From the NCBI RefSeq assembly GCF_000003815.2, contig NC_049993.1, positions 15,622,635-15,686,634 on the forward strand: a stretch of DNA of 64,000 nt. Reading direction: 5' to 3'. The first letter of the stretch is position 1. Each line of letters begins with the position of its first letter. Shown here in pieces: positions 46,774 through 57,672 of the stretch. The translations under genes were made by a program, and so were the position numbers. Source of the DNA: Branchiostoma floridae. Its lineage: Eukaryota > Chordata > Leptocardii > Amphioxiformes > Branchiostomatidae. The notes below the pieces were generated by a model. That model searched no databases. It saw only the letters and a program-made list of their open reading frames with translations, and was not told the origin of the DNA.

Positions 46774-47385
46774 TGTGTTCTTTAAGAGCTGGACAAAACC
46801 ACACTAATGTGGTAAACTGATATCATTTACCAAGGTGACAACTACAATCATGGCTACATGTACCAAGGTAGTGTCACTTCTACAAGTACAATCAAGGCAC
46901 AAGATATTTTCCTGTTCAACATAGATAACTTCTAGTCATATTGAGCATCATCGGAGAGGAGAAATTCTTATTTCTTGTCAAAATGCAGGCAAACATTAAT
47001 TCTCTTTGTGCTGATGCCCAAAAATTTACCTGTTGTTGCCTAATATATCAACACATGACTACAGAAGCTTTGCCAGAGTTCAGCTTTATTGCAGTCGGCA
47101 CTTGTTGAAACAGACAGTTTGTAATACATTGCACTAATATCAACAAAATTCAATACAAGAATACTTCCCATCTACAGTAAATGGTTGTTTACATTGTTGT
47201 ACTTTTACTTTCCTATAGCTGCTGTAAATACATACAAAAACACAAACTTTATGCAAAATCATTACAGGTCAACTTAAAATTCATGTAATTTATTGTTATA
47301 GAAACTTTCTCAGGAACAAAGTATTACAGTCAATTGTATACTTAGTTTTCCATTAATCGCTGATGCACGAAATGATTGCGACCTT

Positions 47386-48837
47386 TCATTTACATTGGTG
47401 CCTGGTTCTCATATGCCTGACAAGGCTACCCTTTTCAGTTGCCTTGTAGTTACACTCTTGACAACTGTAGGGTCTCTCACCGGTGTGACGCCTCCTGTGT
47501 TTTGTAAGATCGCTCTTATCAACAGCACTGTAGTCACATTCCTCACATTTATAGGGTTTTACACCAGCGTGGTACTTCATATGTCTTTTAATGTGTGACC
47601 AGTCGTAGGTCTTGTATTCACAAAGGTCACAGCAGTAGGGTTCCTCGTCACTGTGTTTTTTCATATGCTTGACAAGCGAACTTTTAAGTGACGCCTGATA
47701 ATGACATTGGTTGCACTTGAACAGTTTCTCGCCAGTGTGTGTTCTCATGTGTTCGACAAGTCTGGTCTTATTTGATGCCCTATAACCACATTCACCGCAC
47801 ATGAATGGTTTTTCTTCTGCCTTGAAACATTGCCTATGATTGGAGATTTTTTGTGCATTCGATGTTTTACGCCTGCGGACATCACACATTTCTTCAGAGT
47901 TCTTATTAGAAAGAAGGGGCGCCATGTTCTTACAAGCCCGGTGTGGGGTCGGTTTACAAGAAGCAGGAAGCGTCTCCTCAATATTCACTGTTTGACATTT
48001 TTTATGCTCACCATTAATCAAACCAATCTCTCTGTCATCAGTACAACATTCATTCTGATTCCAGTTGGATGGTAGAGAACTGGTATCATCCTCGGGCACA
48101 AGGCATTCCGTCTTTATACATGTATGTATTTCAGTGTGGTCTGAAGTTGGTTCACAAAAGGCGGAGGCAACGGCTACTTCCTGACAGGGTTTATCATCTT
48201 GCACAGGCTTCTTTGTGTAAGTATTACTTGTTGAGTTAACTCCATCGAGGACTTGTGTGCTAAAAGTAAGAGTGTCCATGTTAAGCTCATCATGATAGCC
48301 TCTACCTGCACCATCCTCAGTTGCCAAAGCATCATCTTCTCTTTTAATGCACTCTACTGTGGTATTCATCTGTGTCAGGGTGGTATTGGATGGAGGGATT
48401 GTAGCTGTCAGTTGTGCCTGAACTGCATTTAGCGAGAGCTCCTTTGTATGCGTGAACACTTCATTGCTGGTATCATTGTTTTCCTTGCTGTTCACAAGGT
48501 CTGGACCAGAACTTTGCTGTGAGGCATCAGGAGTTGATGTCTCTGTTGACATCATTTCTGCATATGCCGTTGAAATACTAGTATCCCTTTGAATGATAAT
48601 TGTCTCCTGGTCTTTTCCAGGCATGCTTATTTCCGCCTTCCTTTCCCACTGGCGATATTCCTCCAACATCACGTCCCTAAGGATACTGACCAGCCTGTCC
48701 TTGATGCTGCTCTCTTTGTCCAGGTTTTGGATCCTTCTGTTGAGTTCAAACATCAGTTCCTCCATGTTCAGTCTGGGGAGGACTGCTATGGTCACCTCTT
48801 GTGAGAGGCCACAGATGAATTCTTGTTGTCTGGTCAT
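47386..48837 (-). CDS. C2H2 zinc-finger protein, five intact fingers, paralogue 2
   Basis: One exon of 484 codons (483 residues), with the start at MTRQQEF placed directly after a splice acceptor (tccttTAG|C then ATG), as in paralogue 1. The N-terminal block differs from paralogue 1 at only about six of 67 positions, while the acidic linker has diverged strongly. Five C2H2 fingers are intact. The position of paralogue 1's first finger is present but has lost its first cysteine pair (around EMCDVRRRKTSNAQ), so it is probably dead. Residues at the DNA-contact helices differ between the paralogues (for example DWSHIKRH against RKYHFERH). Likely a nuclear regulator. A longer upstream in-frame ATG at 48931 is less likely because it would read through the presumed intron. 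Confidence 0.9.
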   Translation of the reverse strand: MTRQQEFICGLSQEVTIAVLPRLNMEELMFELNRRIQNLDKESSIKDRLVSILRDVMLEEYRQWERKAEISMPGKDQETIIIQRDTSISTAYAEMMSTETSTPDASQQSSGPDLVNSKENNDTSNEVFTHTKELSLNAVQAQLTATIPPSNTTLTQMNTTVECIKREDDALATEDGAGRGYHDELNMDTLTFSTQVLDGVNSTSNTYTKKPVQDDKPCQEVAVASAFCEPTSDHTEIHTCIKTECLVPEDDTSSLPSNWNQNECCTDDREIGLINGEHKKCQTVNIEETLPASCKPTPHRACKNMAPLLSNKNSEEMCDVRRRKTSNAQKISNHRQCFKAEEKPFMCGECGYRASNKTRLVEHMRTHTGEKLFKCNQCHYQASLKSSLVKHMKKHSDEEPYCCDLCEYKTYDWSHIKRHMKYHAGVKPYKCEECDYSAVDKSDLTKHRRRHTGERPYSCQECNYKATEKGSLVRHMRTRHQCK

Positions 48838-48999
48838 GCTAAAGGACACGAAGGTCAAAAGAAATACGTTGTATGAAATGAACGTTAAACTCGAGACTGG
48901 GAAGCAAAAATTGTGGACGATTGTATTCTTCAAAATTCTCCCAAACCAACTATCACTGTTAGCTGACCACAGAGTAAAGGAGCGGTTGATGAGGAGCAG

Positions 49000-49130
49000 T
49001 TCCAGAGAGTACGGACTCCTACCAAACCGAAGAAGTCTAGAGTCTACTAAGAGAAGAAGTCTAAGAGAAGAAGTCTACTCTAGGAGAAGAAGTCTACTCT
49101 ACTCTACTCTGCTTACTAGTAATCAAAAGT
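49000..49130. repeat. short tandem repeat of AGAAGAAGTCTA units
   Basis: Units like AGAGAAGAAGTCTACTCT are repeated five or more times, ending in (ACTCT)n, in the 5' flank of zinc-finger paralogue 2. Confidence 0.7.
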
Positions 49131-49364
49131 GTTGGAGCTGATGTTTCCCACGCCAAATCGTACGTATCATTTAGCTAATTGAACTCCTACCGTGTTAAGC
49201 TCCTACCGGAAGCGAAAGATTAACCCGGCGACAGAAAGCTTCATCTGCCCTGAAAAGAGACTCTAGAGCCTGGTAAAGTGACGCCCCCCTCCCCACAATC
49301 GCATCATTAGCGTCCATTAAAAAAGGCCAATCTATTGCAAATAATACAACATTTTGAAAATGTT

Positions 49365-49570
49365 CTATTGATAAAGCCCATCCTTACCTCTTTGATAACC
49401 ATGCCCAATGGGGAAGGTGAGAAGAAATAGTCTGCTTGATGCCCGAAGAAGTCTCAAGTCCGGCAACAAAATGGAATGGCTGACCCACAAAACTCGACTT
49501 CTCGAACACAGGTCAGAGGTCATTAGGGGTCAGGGACACTGATTACCCAACTAATTACACGATATCAAGG
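49365..49570 (-). promoter_or_regulatory. duplicated 5' flank of zinc-finger paralogue 2
   Basis: It matches 45985-46215 ('gataaccatgcccaatgggg', 'caggtcagaggtcattaggg', 'ctgattacccaact'). It marks the tandem duplication as at least about 3.4 kb and may hold the promoter. Role inferred. Confidence 0.4.
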
Positions 49571-50084
49571 CAGACTACAGTGAGAGTGTTGTGATGGAAG
49601 GATTTATGGTTAACAAAAAATCAAAAAAGATACCCTTAGCTAGGGGGATAATGCATTCTTTCTGCATATTCCATTCTGATATTAGGCAAATAATCTTATG
49701 AATGACGCTTGCATTGATTTTAGCCTGGTTCTAAAAAATGGTTACTTGTCAACCAGTAACGTCCCTTGTCAATCAGAATTTTATGCTTATCAGAGGATCT
49801 GCTCTGTATGGTAACGGGTCACATGGTCAATAAAATGGCACTAAAACATAACTGAAATGGCGATGATGGTCTCTTATAGGCTCACTGGAGGTAAAGATAA
49901 GACAAATTAAGGCTGGGATCGAATGGACAAGGTGTTTAGTCCTATGGTTTAGCAGAATTTTTTGCTGGCCTTTTCTCCAGAAAAAAAAAGAAGAAAAAAA
50001 TCTTGTTTTCTTTTCAAAAAGCAGGCAAACATTAATGCGCAGTGCTTTGATATCCTAAAGATTTACTTGTTGTGGCCAAATATA

Positions 50085-50165
50085 CCAACACATGACTACA
50101 GAAGCTTTGCCAATTAGTTCAGCTTTATTGCAGTCGGCACTTGTTGAAACAGACAGTTTGTTATT
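50085..50165 (-). pseudogene. remnant of a third zinc-finger copy: 3' flank, part 1
   Basis: CACATGACTACAGAAGCTTT through 'cttgttgaaacagacagttt' matches the 3' flank of paralogue 2 at about 47050-47120. No finger-coding sequence is present. The rest continues at 51935-52080 after an inserted element. Confidence 0.5.
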
Positions 50166-51905
50166 ATATTTCAGCCATACCATATATGGTATGGTGAAAT
50201 ATTTATATTTCAGCCATACCATATATGGTATGGTGAAATATATTGTATTCGTAATGTTTCTTTCTTTCTTTCTTTCTTTCTCCTGTCAAATCTTCAAAGC
50301 GATTCATCTCCGTCGTTCCGTGACCGAATGACCTGAAATTTGGCACAAGGGTAGAGTGGGTCAATACCGAGGTGCTGTTTTCTCATTTTTTTCATATCTG
50401 CCTCTAAAATGATTTTATTGAAGTTTAAAGGTCATGTTTTGACCAAAACGGTATATTGTGGCCCCCTGTTCCCTTGAATTACAATGGAATGACCTTTAAT
50501 TTGGTGTAGATAGGCATTAGATAGTTGGTAAAATGATCCAAGTAAAATTTTGGGCATAAACTACTTTAAAATGCTTAATTTCAGCGCTTTTCTGAGGGGA
50601 AATTGGTTTTCTTTCGGCTTCCTGCCGTGAACTCCAGTGACCCCAGAGCCCACACGTGCCAGGTGCCAGCGGTCTGGGGAGAGCGAGAGATAATTACTTT
50701 ATGGACGCCAGCCAATCAGTGACGAGAAAGGCGAATGCTAGTTAATATTCATAAGCGGGGCCTTGCAATCCCGTATATACACAAACAGATGCATATTACA
50801 GCCTTACAGTGGCCATATGGTCCCCTTTGCCGGGTTTGAAATTGTAGTTTGCGAGGATTTGGAGTTCAGACAGGGTCATTTGAGCGGTAGCGGACGGTAC
50901 GCGTGCATTGAACGTTAGTGTCGATTAATTTACCAACATTCCGCATGGCACTATCAATCATTTTCGGCAGATTTGGACAGGGAAAATTGGACGGCTTGCG
51001 TTTAGTTTTGATACGTAAGTTTGACAGTGGCGAGAATGCATGTATTTTTCCCCGAACAAATGTAGGTACTTCTAGTGTTGTTGTTGTTCTTTTTTGACGT
51101 AAACTTTGTACATTCAAATTGTAAGTAACTTTAAACTGCCAGAGTTTGAGCCCAATAAAACACTCTCAATACCAGAGTATCACCACTGACCTCCGAAAAG
51201 AAACCCCCGAACAAAGTAGAAACACCTATCCTCCAAGTCTCGCACGCTACGAGCAGGAAATTATAACACTCAGACAAGATTACGTCCGATGGCTGATTGC
51301 ATACAAAGTAAAACAATTTAACAGTGGTATGCAGGGGCATATACTTAACAAAGAATTCGAAGGAAAATGAAATATATAGATAAAGCCAAATCAAGTTAAC
51401 TTGTTCGTCCTGGGATTTTTCAGAAAAGAAATGAAGCGACAGGGTGGTAAAATTCTTGTAAAATTTCGAGACGTCTCCGTTTATGTAATGGCTCATACAA
51501 AACAAGAAGAAGATTGAAGTTTTTAGCTTGAAAAAAACAACAACACTCCTACTACACAGTACCTGCACCTGACAATTATTAAAACGTATGCCCTACTTGC
51601 TTAAAAAAAAGTTCACTGCAATAATAAATGCACCCACATCACAAGGAGATTATGACGGTACTTAGACCTAGTTATCGAAGTGGAAATTTGTGAATGGCGT
51701 CATGTAATTTCATGGCGCTCCTGTTGAAGATTATATTCTTCCATATGGGCCCCGGGGCATATTGGGCAAGCTTCTGTTTGACATGGAATCAATTCACATA
51801 TTTAGTTCTTTTTGGGGATAACTTACATTAAATATTGCATTTTGGCGCAGGGGTGACTTGGAACAGTCCAATGTTGCGTGGGAATGGGTATGGCTGAAAT
51901 ATGCT
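50166..51905. mobile_element. composite foldback element, right of the zinc-finger pair
   Basis: It starts with 'tatttcagccataccatata' and ends with 'gggtatggctgaaatatgct', inverted. The part 50170-50540 is the reverse complement of 43047-43400, including the (CTTT)n tract. It splits the third zinc-finger flank. The interior 50600-51800 holds no recognisable gene. Confidence 0.55.
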
Positions 51906-51934
51906 GTATTTGCACCCAAGCAAATGTCGGCCTT

Positions 51935-52080
51935 TCTAGTACTATTATATATGTTAACAAAATCCAATACAAGAATACTTCCCATCTACTACTGCAGTCA
52001 ATGGTTGTTTACGTTGTTGTACTTTTACTTCCGTAATTGTAAATACATTTTGTGTACATACAAAAACACAAATACAGGGA
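51935..52080 (-). pseudogene. remnant of a third zinc-finger copy: 3' flank, part 2
   Basis: 'caatacaagaatacttccca', 'aatggttgtttacgttgttg' and 'acatacaaaaacacaaa' match the 3' flank of paralogue 2 at about 47150-47245. Confidence 0.5.
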
Positions 52081-52193
52081 GAAGTTGTTGTAACGTGGAA
52101 CGTTCACAAATGAGACCATTGCACCAGAAACGTACCTTTTTTTTCGCATTGTCGCCAATACAGATTGCCATTAGTGTTCTGTGCCCTTCACAG

Positions 52194-52475
52194 CTACCGT
52201 GAGACGGCAGCCCGCCTGTCCCGTCTGCACCGTGACCACCCCCAGTCACCCATGGTGCGGGCCGTCTGGTGGATAGAACACGTCATCAAACATGGCGGAC
52301 TGTCCCATCTCCGCGCACGCGCCGTGGAGTTGCCGTGGTACAGTACTACCTGCTGGAAGTGGCTGTGTTCCTGTTTGCTGTCTGTACAGCTGTCCTGGGT
52401 ACAGTTTGGTACAGCTGTTCACTCATCTGTAGAAGGATTTGCTGTAGAGATGGTGTAAAGCTCAAGTCTCAGTAG
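52194..52475 (+). pseudogene. UDP-glucuronosyltransferase, C-terminal exon with a frameshift
   Basis: After an acceptor (cccttcacag) the frame reads SYRETAARLSRLHRDHP, then AVWWIEHVIKHGG and LRARAVELPWY, the normal UGT region before its membrane anchor. At about 52341 one base seems to be missing. The -1 frame then gives QYYLLEVAVFLFAVC, the expected transmembrane helix, and a basic tail ending at TAG 52473-52475. The central UDP-binding signature exons are absent from the window. It is a plausible far end of the broken UGT at 40561, 11 kb away. An assembly error at one base cannot be excluded. Confidence 0.8.
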
Positions 52476-53743
52476 CAAAAAATCCTAATGGTTGTAGTGG
52501 AGCTGCCATTATGATAGTACTAGTAGTATCTGCTGGACGTGCTAGCTTTTCAGTTTTCATTAGGTACAATTGTTCTGTGAACAGCATGGTAAAGATTGCA
52601 TTTTTCTAGGATTTGCAATACCAACAAACAAACTAACAAAAAATAAACAAACAAATAATGTATATGGGCAAAAGCTGCCGCATACGAAGTAAATACATGC
52701 TGTAAGTTGCAATATAAGCCCGTTGAATTGTTACTAATATAGTAGAGTTCCAATTAAATAAAGTCATTTCCAACGTTAAAACAATTACATAAAAATATTA
52801 AAAATGAAGAAGATTTGCTCGGTATTCCATACCATCTCTTTATCTTTCTGACTACTTCTATTCTATAATGAAAGTTCTGTGACATATTCCTTTTTATTCA
52901 TGTGTATGCTTGAATCATCTGTGTGATTTCAAGAGGATGTCAGTAATGTGATAAAACCACATTACCTTATAGTAAATTGTTTGGCATATGTGCAACGATG
53001 GGAATGTTGTATCAACGACCTATCAACGAAGGGTGATCTCGGTTTCGTAAATGCTAGTCACTGTACAGATGTTTATGTTGTATAAAAAGTTTGAATGGAA
53101 ACAAAACCATTATTTTATTTCGATTTCAAATTGGATTTTATTTTGCTATCAATTGCAACTATCATAGTATTGAAATGTGTTCTATGTTGCAGAAAGCCCT
53201 GAAAAATCTGAGAGGAAAAACATACCATTTGCATGTCACTAACGACACCTAGCGGATCGTGCCTGTGGGTGTAAAATGTTATATGTCTCAATTTATAGTT
53301 CTGATAATCTGTTTTCTGTGCACTAAAACAACAGAAGGCAGGCAGTTATCCCATGCTCACAGTATCTATTACCTGGAGTGCATTCCTTCAGTGTCACCTC
53401 AGAATAACATAGTGTCTGATTTAAGCATTCAAACTAATAACGGCTTAGTCTGCTATTGGCTGTCTAAAACAACCGTTGATGCCATGTGTACGTGTATGTG
53501 TCTGGCAAATATAGTTAGATGTAAGTGATAATCGCAAAGACATACCTAAAGGCATGTTACAACTTCTGTACATACACCTGTTACCAATGAAGTCAAATAC
53601 TAAGATATAGAATTACTTCTGATTTAACAGAAACTTCTTCGTTAGAGTCAGATGAAGATGGATTTATCTACTTGTTTTCTATAATAAAAGGGTTACCTTC
53701 TTGATTTTCAGAGTAGCATTTTTTCTCTTCGTCAGTTCACTTT
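52476..53743. other. intergenic, no gene seen
   Basis: AT-rich sequence. A 89-codon frame at 53259-53528 starts with a hydrophobic stretch but has no visible splice partner or recognisable domain. Confidence 0.5.
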
Positions 53744-54499
53744 TTATTTGGTAAAGTGGAATTGGAAAAGTTTTGGGGAACCGTTGTTGCCGAGTTGTTG
53801 ATTCAACATTTTCATCATAGAGCCGCTACAAGGCGATTCTAATTCTATTTTTTGGCTGACTTCATCTGGGAGTCCAGAAGTAGATACGTGCAGGAGAGCC
53901 CAAACAACGTCTGTAAACACAAAGAGAAAAAAAATAGAAAATAGAAAAAAAAGGGTCTTCATTTTTTTCTCTCCTTTTTTCACGCCTTCTTTGACTTTGA
54001 AACCTATGTTGGCATTTTACTATATTAGTAAACGTTTTACCAAAATTATTGCAACATATATTTTCTCATTTTGCTGGAGCTAGGAATCACATTATGGTAG
54101 AAACGGATATATGATACTGTATGGGAAGGGTACTGTCTTACTGACAGGAGAGTTTGGTAAGTTAACAAGATATCACATTGTCCGTTCAGCTTTGTATACC
54201 TCAACGCTGTTTGCAAATTCATGACTGTAAACTAATAGCAAGGTTACATACAAGCACAGTGACATAACAAATTAAAAATGAGCTCTTTCTGATGTTCTTT
54301 GGAGGTACTATACTGGCTTGAAAAGTCCTGCGTTTTAAATACTAAGTGGGTTCTGTGATTTTAGTACAGCTGTGATTTTTAGATCTTTTGAACAGATTGT
54401 TAAAGGCCCGGAGGATTGTTTTTGTAGCAACCTACCATCTCTGTTTAGGATAAACTGCTCGTCCTCAATTCGACCATTCGGCCAGAAAGTTGAGCTTAG
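53744..54499 (-). CDS. two 3'-terminal exons of an unrecognised gene (partial)
   Basis: Exon 54436-54499 starts after a pyrimidine-rich acceptor (tttttttaag). It reads LSSTFWPNGRIEDEQ and ends at a GTAGGT donor. Exon 53744-53910, after tgtttacag, reads VVWALLHVSTSGLPDEVSQ and IELESPCSGSMMKMLN and ends with a stop. The junction is in phase (G+AC). The FWPNG and LPDE pattern faintly recalls the C-terminal (Nexin_C) part of sorting nexins, but I do not call it. Upstream exons could not be found between here and the P450 start at 54920. Confidence 0.35.
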
Positions 54500-54919
54500 C
54501 TTAAAAAAAAATTCGTAGGAATTACAGTATTGTGGAAATGGATGAATAGAAATGGATGCGTCGTCAAATGTCATGTAAACAATCCAATCATCATGGCTTC
54601 AGTAGTCAAGCCGTCGACTGTTCGTAAGTATAAGATCAGGTTTCTGTAACTTGTTTCACACGTGGCTTACACTGCATCACTCACCTATCTGTTAGCCTCT
54701 ACAAGACACCTTTGATTAGTTAAGAAAAATCGTGGAAATCGGCCCAAACTAGTGTCCTAAGAAAAGGGACACGGCTTTCATCATTTCAACGGAGTTTCCG
54801 AATGGTAGTTATGCCACTGACATACTCATATCTAGCATATTACTGAATCTGTTTCACCAGCTTCTACTACTTTCCCAGCCAACCGTAGAGTCTGATGTAG
54901 GCTACTATACACGGCTAAA

Positions 54920-57619
54920 ATGGCGCAGGTCTACACTCTCCTAGAACCTTTTCCGTTCACCATACTGGACGTGTCTACCCTACTGGTCTTTTTGGTGACC
55001 TTTGGTTTAGCTGTGAGATTTCTGAGAGGGAAGAGGCCCGAAAACCTGCCTCCTTTGGTGCCCGGAGGGTGGCCCCTTGTACACCATCTGCCAACTCTGT
55101 TTAAGAAAGATTTCCGTCTCCAAGTTGACCAGTGGGCCAGAGAGTTCGGTGAAATTTACCGCGTAAACATTTTTGGTAAAGAAATCTACGTAGTTAGTGG
55201 ATACACGGCTCTCAAGGAGACGATGGAAAAAGATGAGATTTCTACACGGACTGATCCAAAATTGGGCGCTACCTTAGGTGGTCACGGTAGGTTTTGTTTT
55301 GATTTGATTTTTCTGTCTGTATAGAGGGAAATACAGCCAGGACCACTCAACTAGTCGGAGGCTATTATCAAGGGGCTAGCCCCGGTACCAATTTTGATAA
55401 CAACATTACGTTTACGTACCGATACATAAGGTTTATTTTTCGAACTAGGTTATTCAGATACGGATAACTTTGGAGACGATCTGTGTTTACAAGAAGGACG
55501 TCCAGCGATTTGTGATACTCTTTCTATGAAAGCAGCAGTTGCGTTTTTACACATTCGGAAAAACCGGCTTATGGTGTAACACATCCGGTTTGTGTTATTT
55601 TATCTTACGGAACAGTAAAGCTTTATACTAGGACATAAATTGATCCACTCACACTATGAAGGATACCTACTCTAAGCTATAAGTACAGAGTGTTCATCAA
55701 CGAGCGCAATGTGTAGATCTCCTCAAACAGGGGACCCCCATGTAATGTCCTAACCAAGGGACGCCCGTAATAATTTATAACCATAGCTATTCACATGAGT
55801 GAAGTAACAAAATTCATGTAAAGTGTCTTTCCCAAACACACTGCCAATTACCTTACCAAAAAAGGCACTCAATAAAACGCTATCCAAAGACTTTGCAATG
55901 CAAATACAGTGGAAGGTGAAATACATTTCATTCATAAATATCCTGATTATATATTTTGAATAAACATTTGTTTTCGAAACAACTAAAACAACCCCCAGCG
56001 CTTTACGACCTAAAATATTGCTGCTATAAACACAAAACCCGCTTATTATCATTAAAATACACGTTCTGGGTTATGTTTATCATTTTTCTTGTGATAGCAT
56101 TTTTAATCTTTCAAAGGAGACAGTTTAGAATCCTTTTTGATACTGCTTATCCACACGTCTATGTGTATATCTTTTAGCCGGAGGCGCAAATGGTTGGCAT
56201 TATAATCTGTTTTATAAAACTGCTTTCAGTGTCGAGAGACCGAAAGGAACAAAACGGGTTCTTCAATTAAGTGTTGTTGTGAATCCCACTTCTGACACCA
56301 CGTGTCAAGAGACCGATTCACAACAGCACGAAACTAGAGTTCCACGAACACATACCTTTGCCAAATAAACCAGGTTTGTTATGTAGAATGATGTCTGTAG
56401 ACATAAATGTGTTACTCATTACATTTTATTTCATATGCCCGGAGTTGGTTCATAACATTTCGCCATTGCTTATACAAATTAGATCCCTATTTACATAATG
56501 ATATTGAATTGTATCAAGCATCAGCATACCAAAAATCATGATGATCCTTTCATCCCTTCTTGACTTATTCTCTTTCAAAGTAGGAAACTAAACCGGCTTC
56601 TGCAGTTCAAGAAAAGACCTTACCGGACCCAAACATACACCTCTTACTCTCTGCCATCTTTCTCAGTTACATATGTGTCAAGTTTGAAAGTCCTATCACG
56701 GAATGCAGTGGATTTATCAACTTTCCGCATTAATTATGCAAATTAGCTGTTAATTTATATAATTGATATCTCATTATGTAAGTTTTTACTTAGGATATCT
56801 ACATACCAAACATCATGACGATCCGTCAACATGTTCATATTTTTCCATTTATTATGCAAATGAGATCATCATCTGCATAAGTAATATGTATAGATATTTC
56901 TTTCTTTCTCAGCTACAAGTGTGACAAGTTTGAAAGTCCTATAAAGGAATGCAGTTGATTTACAAACTTCCCTCATTAATTATGCAAATTAGCTGTCGAT
57001 TTGCATAATTAGAATTCCATCATGTAAGTCTTCCCTTTGGCTATCTACATACCAAAAATCATGACGATTCGTCAACACGTTTATATTTTCTCATTAATTA
57101 TGCAAATGAGGTCTTCATTTGCATAATTAATATGCATTGATATTTCTCTCTTTCTCATCTATATATGTGACAAGTTTGAAAGGCCTATCATGAAATGCAG
57201 TGGATTTATAAACTTTCCTCATTAATTATGCAAATAAGTTACTGATTTGCATAATTAGTATTTCATAACGTACATTGCTACTTGGGCTATCTACAAACCA
57301 AAAATCGTGACGATCCATCAACACGTTCTCGAGTTATTCTCGTCCAAAGTTTGAAAGGAAATCGGCGACTGCAGTTCCAAACAAGCCGCTAGGGGGTCCA
57401 AACTTAAAGTACTTACTCTCTGCCCCAAGGGCTACGTACCACTTAAAAATAATAACCACAGCATGTCCAGAACACGAGATATCAAAAATTGAGGTTCTGC
57501 TGCAGTACCTTAGCAAGCCGCTAGGGGGCCCATTATCGAACTTGACCTTCGTTTTCCCGACCCCTATCCACCTACTAAATATCATCGGGATCCATCCAAG
57601 GCTTCTCGAGTTATGTTGT

Positions 57620-57672
<53 letters not shown>

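Noticed and set aside
48838-48933. Longer N-terminus for zinc-finger paralogue 2
   Set aside because: The two paralogues lose similarity exactly at an AG acceptor before ATG, so the extra 32 codons are probably intron.
48593-49141. 182-codon plus-strand frame
   Set aside because: It overlaps the well-supported zinc-finger gene antisense and runs into a short tandem repeat.
54593-54623. Plus-strand ATG exon (MASVVKPSTV) with a GTAAGT donor
   Set aside because: Too short, with no in-phase partner before the complete P450 first exon at 54920.
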